Source: a bacterium (GTDB lineage: Bacteria > Bacillota > Clostridia > Lachnospirales > Lachnospiraceae). From it: a stretch of 20,763 nucleotides of DNA. Under the pieces are notes generated by a model. That model was given only the letters and a program-made list of their open reading frames with translations. It ran no database searches and was not told the DNA's origin. Each line of letters begins with the position of its first letter. Within the stretch, counting starts at the first letter, position 1. This document shows positions 5,466 to 11,001 of the stretch, piece by piece. The DNA is taken from contig SFRL01000071.1 in NCBI GenBank assembly GCA_004562765.1, positions 1-20,763 on the forward strand, in the 5' to 3' direction. The position numbers and the translations under genes are program-made.

Positions 5466-5726
5466 TTATTTATATATATCCCCTCTCGAATCAATGTTAA
5501 TAATATATAATATTATTATTTCGCCATTTGGACGATAATTATATATAATCCTATACTTTCCAACCCTCAGGCGCTTTCTGCCATCTGTAAAGCCTTGTAA
5601 CATCTTTATGTCTCCAACCGGTGGTGTCTCTGTCAAACCCTCAATAGCTGCTTTGATACGCTGTTTTGTTGGTCTGTCTAATGCGTTAATATATTTAGCG
5701 GCTTTCTTGCTGTACTCTATCCGCAC
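5466..5726 (-). CDS. RelE/ParE-family toxin
   Basis: An 86-residue basic protein starting at GTG 5726 with AAGGAG 8 bases upstream. It has the RelE/ParE plan: N-terminal RIEYSKKAAKYINALDRPTKQRI helix pair, a middle loop with PPVGDIKMLQG, then the core strand pattern GRKRLRVGKYRIIYNY and a terminal strand EIIILYIINIDSRGDIY. RelE members cleave mRNA on the ribosome and ParE members poison gyrase; the sequence does not settle which. It is the second gene of a three-gene operon, with the antitoxin candidate immediately downstream. Confidence 0.8.
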   Translation of the reverse strand: MRIEYSKKAAKYINALDRPTKQRIKAAIEGLTETPPVGDIKMLQGFTDGRKRLRVGKYRIIYNYRPNGEIIILYIINIDSRGDIYK

Positions 5727-5745
5727 CTTATCAGCTCCTTTCTGT

Positions 5746-6192
5746 CTAATTCATGAACGGAACATCAGAAAAGTCTTGCTTCGGATCTGGTGCTTGCTCT
5801 GCATCCTGATCTTTCGCATACTTCGCAAGATCTTGCAGCACTTCGTTTCCGTACTTCTCCATAATGTTGATCTGACCCATAACCGACAGAATTGCGTCTT
5901 TGCCGTACTCCTCGTATAAGGCTTGTAAATCGATTTCTTTCGCTTCTGGATTGATTTCTACGGTCTCTGGTATTTCATGTCTGTTTTCGGCTTGTGGCTG
6001 CTCTTTTACTCCCAAATTCTCCAATCTATCCAGATCGGCAAGTGCTAATTCTGAAAGATAAGCGTTGCAGCTCTTTCCGGTCAATTCCTTTATGCGCTCC
6101 TTTGTTCCCTTAGGAAGATTAACGGCTATTCTATCAAATTTTGCATTGTATTTATTTATTGCTCTTAAATTATAATCTGGTACCTTTCCCAT
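5746..6192 (-). CDS. Ribbon-helix-helix (Arc-like) DNA-binding protein
   Basis: ATG 6192 is chosen because AGGAG lies 8 bases upstream; this gives 148 residues. Residues about 14-55 (YNAKFDRIAVNLPKGTKERI, then ELTGKSCNAYLSELALADLD) match the Arc-like ribbon-helix-helix family, with a beta strand entering the operator and two helices for the dimer. The rest is an unusual acidic extension of about 90 residues ending DFSDVPFMN. It is first in an operon with a RelE-type toxin (20 bases downstream) and an antitoxin. It is the natural candidate to bind the TATTCAACTTATGTA repeats in its own upstream region. Confidence 0.7.
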   Translation of the reverse strand: MGKVPDYNLRAINKYNAKFDRIAVNLPKGTKERIKELTGKSCNAYLSELALADLDRLENLGVKEQPQAENRHEIPETVEINPEAKEIDLQALYEEYGKDAILSVMGQINIMEKYGNEVLQDLAKYAKDQDAEQAPDPKQDFSDVPFMN

Positions 6193-6238
6193 TTTACGCA
6201 CTCCTAATATATGTTGTTGACATATTCACTATATGCAT

Positions 6239-6268
6239 ACAATAGCACAACTTTGCACATAAAGTCAA
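6239..6268 (-). promoter_or_regulatory. Probable promoter of the RHH-toxin-antitoxin operon
   Basis: TTGACT (6268-6263), an 18-base spacer and TATTGT (6244-6239) lie on the minus strand, about 47 bases before ATG 6192. The -35 end lies 5 bases from the first TATTCAACTTATACA repeat. Confidence 0.45.
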
Positions 6269-6272
6269 TATA

Positions 6273-6360
6273 TATTCAACTTATACAAATTTCACAGTTT
6301 TATAGCATATTCAACTTATGTATTTTGTTTATGTTTCCAATTGTATATTCAACTTATGTA
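6273..6360. repeat. Three operator-like direct repeats between divergent genes
   Basis: TATTCAACTTATACA (6273-6287), TATTCAACTTATGTA (6308-6322) and TATTCAACTTATGTA (6346-6360) lie in the same orientation, with steps of 35 and 38 bases. A weaker cousin, TATTCACTATATGCA, starts at 6223. They fill the space between the divergent promoters. The last copy sits where the -35 of the plus-strand gene should be. Confidence 0.65.
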
Positions 6361-6366
6361 TGTTAC

Positions 6367-6372
6367 TATAAT
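6367..6372 (+). promoter_or_regulatory. -10 element of the J-domain gene, activator-type promoter
   Basis: A perfect TATAAT at 6367-6372 has no acceptable -35 at 16-18 bases. The third TATTCAACTTATGTA repeat covers that position, so the promoter may depend on, or be blocked by, a protein bound there. Confidence 0.45.
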
Positions 6373-6419
6373 GCCAACAAATGAAGCACAACAAAATTTC
6401 AACACAGGAGGAAATCACA

Positions 6420-7454
6420 ATGGCAAAATATTTTAAAAATGTAAAGAGTTATGATGATCTCAAATCACAGTACAAAGCTCTGTTAAAGGCAAATCACCCA
6501 GATAACGGTGGAGATCAGGAAGCAATGAAAGAAATAAATGTAGAGTACGACGCACTTTTCAAGATTTGGAAGAACCGAAAAGAGAAAGAGACCGGTGCGC
6601 CGGTGCAGGAAACAGCAGACAGCACCCGCAGACAGTTCTATACCGAGTTCGGGTGGGAGGGAAAGAACCACGACTGGAACCGCAGTTTGAAGGAAGTTGC
6701 ACAAATTGTTAGGTCCTACGTAAAAGAAAAGTATCCAACATATAAATTTAGTGTTCGCACTTCCTATGCTTCCATGTGCCAAGAACTACATGTAGAACTT
6801 AAAGAAAGCCCAATAGAGATTTACAAAACTTTTGAAGATCTCACAAATGATGATAAAAATACATTGATCAGACGCGCGGAGCACAACCGGTTATTCACTC
6901 TCACTTGCTGGAGCGATGAAGAACTGAAAGCAGAATTCGACAGAATATGGAGCGAAAACGGAAACTTTTATAAGTGTCTTAACGAGGTAACACAGTCAGT
7001 TATTGAAGATGTAGATAACTTTGTAAAGTCTTACAACTATGAAGATTGCGATGGGCAAATCGACTATTTTCACGTTGATTTTTATTATTTCGGATGCGCC
7101 CAGAATAACGGAATGAATATCAAAGTCGTTCCGAGAACTGCACGAATAAAAACTAAAAATACAAATCCGGCTAAGACAAACAGCACCACACACAAAGATG
7201 AAACACCGTCAGAAAATGAACACGAAGCACCACAAATTAACGTAAATACAACGGGTTACACATACAAGATCACCAAAGGCGAAGATACCCGCGATGGCTC
7301 AGTGCTATGGCTCGTTAGAATCGCGGAAACCCTAGATAAAAATGCATACATTGCAGAACATAAGCGGATCAAGGATCTAAATGGTTACTATAGCAAATTC
7401 CGCAAGGCTTTTATTTTCCGGTATGATCCAACAGAAGCATTAAAAACATCGTAA
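6420..7454 (+). CDS. J-domain protein with LPD29-like domain (mobile-element multidomain protein)
   Basis: ATG 6420 is preferred over an ATG 39 bases earlier because AGGAGG lies 8 bases before it; this gives 344 residues. Residues 1-50 are a shortened J domain with the HPD signature at 26-28 (KANHPDNGGDQEAMKEINVEY), so DnaK stimulation is possible. Residues about 75-135 (SLKEVAQIVRSYVKEKYPTY, then KFSVRTS) resemble LPD29, a domain found in large polyvalent proteins of phages and conjugative elements. The last 70 residues (GYTYKITKGED, then YYSKFRKAFIFRYDPT) form a second small domain after a Thr/Asn-rich linker. No catalytic motif is seen. It is divergent from the toxin-antitoxin operon and shares its repeat-bearing promoter region. 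Confidence 0.75.
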   Translation: MAKYFKNVKSYDDLKSQYKALLKANHPDNGGDQEAMKEINVEYDALFKIWKNRKEKETGAPVQETADSTRRQFYTEFGWEGKNHDWNRSLKEVAQIVRSYVKEKYPTYKFSVRTSYASMCQELHVELKESPIEIYKTFEDLTNDDKNTLIRRAEHNRLFTLTCWSDEELKAEFDRIWSENGNFYKCLNEVTQSVIEDVDNFVKSYNYEDCDGQIDYFHVDFYYFGCAQNNGMNIKVVPRTARIKTKNTNPAKTNSTTHKDETPSENEHEAPQINVNTTGYTYKITKGEDTRDGSVLWLVRIAETLDKNAYIAEHKRIKDLNGYYSKFRKAFIFRYDPTEALKTS

Positions 7455-7456
7455 AC

Positions 7457-7502
7457 AGCAAGAAAGAAAGGCTTTTCCCGGGTTCAACTCCCGGGCTTGC
7501 TC
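7457..7502 (+). other. tRNA-like acceptor plus T-arm mini-structure
   Basis: Starting 2 bases after the stop of the J-domain gene, AGCAAG (7457-7462) pairs with CTTGCT (7496-7501). This closes a 6-bp CCCGGG/CCCGGG T-arm-like hairpin with loop TTCAACT (7477-7495). Only 14 bases (AAAGAAAGGCTTTT) stand where the D and anticodon arms would be. It could be an eroded tRNA, an attachment-site half or an RNA processing signal. Confidence 0.4.
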
Positions 7503-7545
7503 TACCTCGTAATAGGACAAAAACAACAGAAAGGCGGTTTTGAGT

Positions 7546-7749
7546 ATGAGCAAAACAGAATTGATTGAGAAAATGAGAAAAGACGGCTACCCGTATAGAA
7601 TTAAAGGAAACGGCGGCTATGAAGCGGTATTGTATGACATTCAGCCACCCAACGATGGCGATTATTGCGCTATATACAGATATCTGGGCGGCGTATGTTG
7701 CCACGGATTAGAAGAAGTCAAAGCATGTTTTGAGGTCATAGAGAAATAG
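7546..7749 (+). CDS. Small hypothetical protein
   Basis: A 67-residue soluble protein starting at ATG 7546 behind GAAAGGCGG (about 11 bases); an in-frame TTG two codons earlier is possible. The composition is mixed with Gly/Tyr-rich strands (YPYRIKGNGGYEAVLYDI, YCAIYRYLGGVCC), suggesting a small beta-rich fold ending in a helix. I recognise no family. It follows the J-domain gene by 91 bases in the same direction and probably shares its transcript. Confidence 0.6.
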   Translation: MSKTELIEKMRKDGYPYRIKGNGGYEAVLYDIQPPNDGDYCAIYRYLGGVCCHGLEEVKACFEVIEK

Positions 7750-7760
7750 TCCACACTCTC

Positions 7761-7805
7761 CCGCTTCTCCGGTTCAGCCGGCGCAGGTTCGCGACCTAGG
7801 AGCGG
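7761..7805 (+). other. Compact three-way-junction RNA candidate
   Basis: CCGCT (7761-7765) pairs with AGCGG (7801-7805) around two hairpins: CCGG-TTCAG-CCGG (7769-7781) and AGGT-TCGCG-ACCT (7785-7797). It sits 12 bases after the stop of the 7546-7749 gene and 36 bases before the start at 7842. The helices are short, so chance is not excluded. Confidence 0.3.
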
Positions 7806-7841
7806 AATTTCCAAATATAAAGCAAAGGGGGGGGCGATCAC

Positions 7842-8054
7842 GTGAGCAAATATCTTGTTGAAGCATCAAGGAAAAACGGACTGTTCGAGCCATACGAGCC
7901 GCAAAAGTATTATCTTATGAGCCAAGAGAAATTGTCTAAAATGCTTTCTCAATCGGCTTTGTGTGCTGTCTGGTCTGCAAAGTGGGTTAATCTGGAGCTT
8001 ACGCCATTAGATCAGCTGAAAGGAATTTACGGCGAAATAGAAGTGCTAGATTGA
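7842..8054 (+). CDS. Small hypothetical protein with a G8 tract as ribosome site
   Basis: A 70-residue soluble protein starting at GTG 7842 (MSKYLVEASRKNGLFEPYEP...), ending GIYGEIEVLD. No family is recognised. The only Shine-Dalgarno-like sequence is AAA followed by eight G (7827-7834), 7 bases before the start. Such a homopolymer can change length by slippage, so translation strength might vary between cells. It is the last gene of the plus-strand run, followed at once by a hairpin. Confidence 0.6.
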   Translation: MSKYLVEASRKNGLFEPYEPQKYYLMSQEKLSKMLSQSALCAVWSAKWVNLELTPLDQLKGIYGEIEVLD

Positions 8055-8078
8055 GGGCGACACGTGCGCCCTTCTTCG
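8054..8078 (+). terminator. Weak terminator after the last element gene
   Basis: AGGGCG (8054-8059) pairs with CGCCCT (8067-8072) over a 7-base loop, followed by TCTTC. The stem overlaps the TGA of the upstream gene. The U-tract is poor, so termination may be partial. Confidence 0.45.
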
Positions 8079-8086
8079 ACTGCAGC

Positions 8087-8115
8087 TTGACAACTGCAAA
8101 ACGACCGCGTAAAAT
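8087..8115 (+). promoter_or_regulatory. Near-consensus promoter with no gene behind it
   Basis: TTGACA (8087-8092), a 17-base spacer and TAAAAT (8110-8115) form a near-consensus pair. No open frame with a ribosome site follows up to the attachment-site junction, so a non-coding transcript through 8120-8700 is likely if it is active. Confidence 0.6.
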
Positions 8116-8301
8116 CAGTTTTAAGGCGTTTATGCGTCAATTCGACCAAATGAACACTATCAGAAACAAATCACAAATTTGAGCCGTTCAGCGCGTCCAC
8201 AGGTGCGCTTTATTCATCCTGTCGAATGCCATGGCGTGATCGTGAGGTTCCGGCGCGTCAGATGCCGAATATGAACGATCTGTGAAATCCGATCAGGATC
8301 C

Positions 8302-8531
8302 GAGTGAAATTCTAAGATTTTCTAAAATGGAATTTCTTGGTGAAATCTGCACCCCGGGGGGGATTCAAAATTTTTTGCAATAAATCCGGCGCGCGACTAA
8401 AATCTTAACGAAATCTGAGTAAAATTCTTGACTTTTCCAAAATAAAATTTTGAGCTGAAAATGATAGGGTGGGGGGATTGAAAAAATTTTGCACTATTTT
8501 TGCGCAAAAAAATAAACCGATTTGTGGTCGA
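8302..8531. repeat. Diverged tandem duplication of ~115 bp with G-runs
   Basis: The units start at 8302 (GAGTGAAATTCT) and 8417 (GAGTAAAATTCT) and can be aligned along their length. Both carry TTTTC.AAAAT.-AATTT, then a G-run (seven G ending at 8362; six G ending at 8476) followed by ATT, A-rich and TTTTGCA. The second half of each ends near ATCTTA. No protein is encoded. Such GC-run/AT-run blocks can be packaging or replication signals, but nothing here proves it. Confidence 0.6.
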
Positions 8532-8581
8532 TTTATCTTAAGTAGCATACGTGCAAGAGTTCTCCTTTCTTGCGTATTTTG

Positions 8582-8603
8582 TTTGAGTACCTTTTTGAGT
8601 ACC
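8582..8603. repeat. Two TTTGAGTACC repeats at 12-bp step (recombinase arm-site-like)
   Basis: TTTGAGTACC occurs at 8582-8591 and 8594-8603 in the same orientation, about 60 bases from the tRNA 3' end fragment. Short direct repeats beside a core site are typical arm-binding sites of tyrosine recombinases. This is inferred from position. Confidence 0.45.
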
Positions 8604-8659
8604 TTTTCGCTTGTGCGTCTCGCAAGCCCTTTATTTTCAAGGCTTTTTGAAGGTAGTAT

Positions 8660-8684
8660 GCGGGTTCGACTCCCGTATCCTGCT
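8660..8684 (+). other. tRNA 3' end fragment, probable attachment site
   Basis: A T arm (GCGGG-TTCGACT-CCCGT, 8660-8676) and the 3' half of an acceptor stem (ATCCTGC, 8677-8683) are present, but no matching GCAGGAT 5' half, D arm or anticodon arm lies upstream. A strong plus-strand terminator follows 6 bases later, as after a normal tRNA gene. This is what remains at the far end when an element integrates into the 3' end of a tRNA gene. The second copy should lie left of the window. The tRNA identity cannot be told. Confidence 0.6.
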
Positions 8685-8689
8685 TTGCT

Positions 8690-8733
8690 AACTGTCGGAA
8701 GCACCTGAAATGGTGTTTCTGGCAGTTCTTTTT
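8690..8733 (+). terminator. Strong intrinsic terminator of the original tRNA gene
   Basis: A 16-bp stem (8690-8705 with 8712-8727, three G-U pairs, 6-base loop) is followed by CTTTTTAT. The U-tract is on the plus strand only. It separates the tRNA fragment from the convergent chromosomal gene at 8732-9001, whose stop codon it touches. Confidence 0.85.
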
Positions 8734-9001
8734 ATAACCAGTTATAATCTCCACCTGTGATAGCAAGGGACAACAAGGCATCCATCTTTTCTACTTCTTC
8801 TTCACCCTCTACCACCTGTAACAGTTTTGCCGTCTCTACCGTGACCGGCATTTCCTCATCCGGCCCGATCTCCATATCCGGTTCTTCTCCGCAGTATGGA
8901 CATACCAGCTTCGGTCCGATCTTCAAATCTAAAAATCTACTTCCACACGCTTCACACTCATAAAACCCGCACATCAGCGTGCTGTCAGGTACATAATACA
9001 T
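8732..9001 (-). CDS. Zinc-ribbon protein, hypothetical
   Basis: An 89-residue acidic protein, ATG 9001 with GGAGGAG 8 bases upstream. Two C-x2-C knuckles (CEACG at about 16-20, CPYCG at about 34-38), 15 residues apart, form a rubredoxin-like zinc ribbon. The C-terminal half is acidic and helical (TVETAKLLQVVEGEEEVEKM). It lies 36 bases after the ATPase gene and probably shares its transcript. The function is unknown. It is the first chromosomal gene beside the element. Confidence 0.75.
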   Translation of the reverse strand: MYYVPDSTLMCGFYECEACGSRFLDLKIGPKLVCPYCGEEPDMEIGPDEEMPVTVETAKLLQVVEGEEEVEKMDALLSLAITGGDYNWL

Positions 9002-9037
9002 GTCGTTTTCTCCTCCATCCTCAAGGTACTGAAATCA

Positions 9038-10372
9038 TTAATCCCAGGTTCGCAAATATTCCTTCATCATAAATGCACAAAAATACGGAAAAGTATATAT
9101 TCCATTTGACTGACCTACATTAAAATCTCCAAGCTTTATTCCGTGCTTGATATCACTGTAATTCTCATTTTTTATCAGTATCGCTAAGGATTTTGATCTG
9201 TCATGGTTAGATTTCACTTCTACCGGAATCAGCTCATTTTTTGACCTTACGAAAAAGTCTTCTTCCAATGTGGAATTTTCCTTTTTGAAATAATAAAGTC
9301 CTAATCCCTGCTTTACAAAAGCCTCTGCCACAAAATTTTCGTACAAAGCGCCTTTGTATACACCCAGATTTTTATTTACTCGGAGATCCTCCTGCGCCTC
9401 TTCATCCAAGGCAGAAACTAATAATCCGGTATCCGGATAATATAGCTTATATTTCGATTCATCTGCGTTCCCCTTTAACGGTAATTCAGGAAAAAGCAGA
9501 CAATTGCATTCCACGATGACACCCGCATCCATTAACCATTCAATACACCCTGTATATTCACGGGAACGGGCATTCTTACTGATCTTATTAAATTGAAATT
9601 TTTTATTTTCCTTGGCCAGCTGGGCAGGAACACTTCTGTAAACTCTGATGATTTTTGTCTGATCCCAACCTTCTGCGTATTTCCGGACATCTTCTTCATA
9701 ATCCAGTCGGATCTGCCGCTGTGTCTCCAGCGAACCGGAAAAGGTTCCTGTTTCAATATATCCCTTGATCACATCAGGCATTCCACCCAGAACACAGTAG
9801 TCAAGAAACAGGGACTTATATACCGACAATTCCGTCTCACTAAAGGGTACATTCTCCACCATATGATCCAAAATTGATCTTACCTGCTCCTCGCGATAGC
9901 CCTTTGCCCACAGGAACTCCTCAAAATCCATGGAATACATTTCATAATCAGACTTGTATCCTACACTGTTACTGTGTATCTTTTTGTAATTGATTCCTAA
10001 CATGGAACCACTGCAAATCACATCGTATCTGCCATCAATTTTAAATGCTTTTAAGGTAGTTGCAATATCCGGATATTCCTGAATTTCATCAAAAATAATA
10101 ATTGTTTCATTCTCTAAAAACCTAAGCGACGGATTTGCCAGCGTTATATTTTTAATGACTGTTTCTACATCATATCCATCACTTACGATCGCTCTGTATT
10201 TTTTCTCCAGCGCAAAATTTATATAAACAATATTGCTGTAATTTTCGTGTGCAAAATGCAAAATGGATTCGGTTTTTCCAATCTGTCGCGCTCCTTTTAC
10301 GATCAACGGCTTATGTGCAGGATCTAATTTCCACTGAATCAGGAATTCATCTATTTTTCGTTTAAAATACAT
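9038..10372 (-). CDS. AAA-type ATPase with DUF4143 C-terminal part
   Basis: 444 residues, ATG 10372 behind AGGAGG at 7 bases. The Walker A motif is GARQIGKT (27-34), the Walker B motif is IIIFDEIQ (91-98), and an arginine-rich middle and a winged-helix-like part follow. The C-terminal segment has EEDFFVRSKNELIPVEVKS, matching the PD-(D/E)XK-like signature of the DUF4143 half of this ATPase family. Members are widespread in anaerobes, often as lone genes, and no general function is established. The length is normal for the family. Its promoter carries three operator-like repeats, so expression is probably tightly controlled. Confidence 0.9.
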   Translation of the reverse strand: MYFKRKIDEFLIQWKLDPAHKPLIVKGARQIGKTESILHFAHENYSNIVYINFALEKKYRAIVSDGYDVETVIKNITLANPSLRFLENETIIIFDEIQEYPDIATTLKAFKIDGRYDVICSGSMLGINYKKIHSNSVGYKSDYEMYSMDFEEFLWAKGYREEQVRSILDHMVENVPFSETELSVYKSLFLDYCVLGGMPDVIKGYIETGTFSGSLETQRQIRLDYEEDVRKYAEGWDQTKIIRVYRSVPAQLAKENKKFQFNKISKNARSREYTGCIEWLMDAGVIVECNCLLFPELPLKGNADESKYKLYYPDTGLLVSALDEEAQEDLRVNKNLGVYKGALYENFVAEAFVKQGLGLYYFKKENSTLEEDFFVRSKNELIPVEVKSNHDRSKSLAILIKNENYSDIKHGIKLGDFNVGQSNGIYTFPYFCAFMMKEYLRTWD

Positions 10373-10392
10373 TCTGATCCCTCCTAATCGGA

Positions 10393-10475
10393 ATTATATC
10401 ACATTTTATGAGCGTTTAAAACTATCTTCATCACATTTTATGAGCTTTCTTTTTTATATCTTACACATTTCATGA
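10393..10475 (-). promoter_or_regulatory. ATPase promoter with three repeats at exact 32-bp period
   Basis: TATAAT (10398-10393) is the -10 and the -35 is poor. TCACATTTTATGA occurs at 10399-10411 and 10431-10443, with a variant ACACATTTCATGA at 10463-10475. The steps are exactly 32 bases (three helical turns). The first two copies are identical over 16 bases (ATCACATTTTATGAGC). The nearest copy lies between -35 and -10, as expected for a repressor site. Confidence 0.6.
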
Positions 10476-10510
10476 TTTTTTACTTACCAAATTGTACTTA
10501 TCTGCTTATC

Positions 10511-10978
10511 TCATTGTTCCTTGCACACATCCACCCATTCCACGTTTCCGCAAGCATCCTCTAATTCTGCAATAGTCAGTTTTACGGCACTGTGATCGTT
10601 TCCTGCTGCCGGATAGACCTCGTCATACTTCTTCAGGCTCTCATCCAGATATACCTTTATGCCGTCCTTGATCCCAAAGGGGCACACCCCGCCGGGTGCA
10701 TGACCGACATACTGCTCCACTTCGTCAAAAGGGATCATCTTCGCTTTTGTGTGAAAAGCGTCCTTATATTTTCGGTTGTCGATCCGTGCCGTACCTTCTG
10801 CCAGGATCAACACTGCCGTTTCATTCTGTAAAAAGGACATGGTCTTTGCGATCATTCCCTCCTCGACTCCGAGAGCCTCCGCCGCCAGCGCCACGGTGGC
10901 GCTTGACTGCTCCAGCTCTATGATATGATCTGCGTAACCTTTTTTCTCTAAGTATCTCTTTGCAATTTCTAATGACAT
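10511..10978 (-). CDS. YbaK/EbsC-family aminoacyl-tRNA deacylase
   Basis: 155 residues, ATG 10978 behind AAAGGAG. It is a full-length YbaK-like domain: N-terminal SSATVALAAEALGVEEGMIA, catalytic-region lysine in IAKTMSFL (about 45), the strand TAVLILAEGTARIDNRKYKD, and the conserved PGGVCPFGI loop at about 94-102. The family hydrolyses mischarged tRNAs such as Cys-tRNA(Pro) in trans. Which substrate this one uses cannot be read from sequence. It follows the broken methyltransferase gene by 23 bases and is probably the end of the long operon. I see no terminator after it. Confidence 0.9.
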   Translation of the reverse strand: MSLEIAKRYLEKKGYADHIIELEQSSATVALAAEALGVEEGMIAKTMSFLQNETAVLILAEGTARIDNRKYKDAFHTKAKMIPFDEVEQYVGHAPGGVCPFGIKDGIKVYLDESLKKYDEVYPAAGNDHSAVKLTIAELEDACGNVEWVDVCKEQ

Positions 10979-11001
10979 TGTTTCATTCTCCTTTTGCTGC
11001 G

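Noticed and set aside
8130..8400. Plus-strand frames such as MPWRDREVPARQMPNMNDL and a GTG frame over repeat unit one
   Set aside because: No usable start or ribosome site, and the second repeat unit does not keep the frame.
8405..8781. Minus-strand frames of 99 and 82 codons across the tRNA fragment and terminator
   Set aside because: They read through the tRNA 3' end and the terminator stem and lack ribosome sites; typical artefacts at attachment sites.
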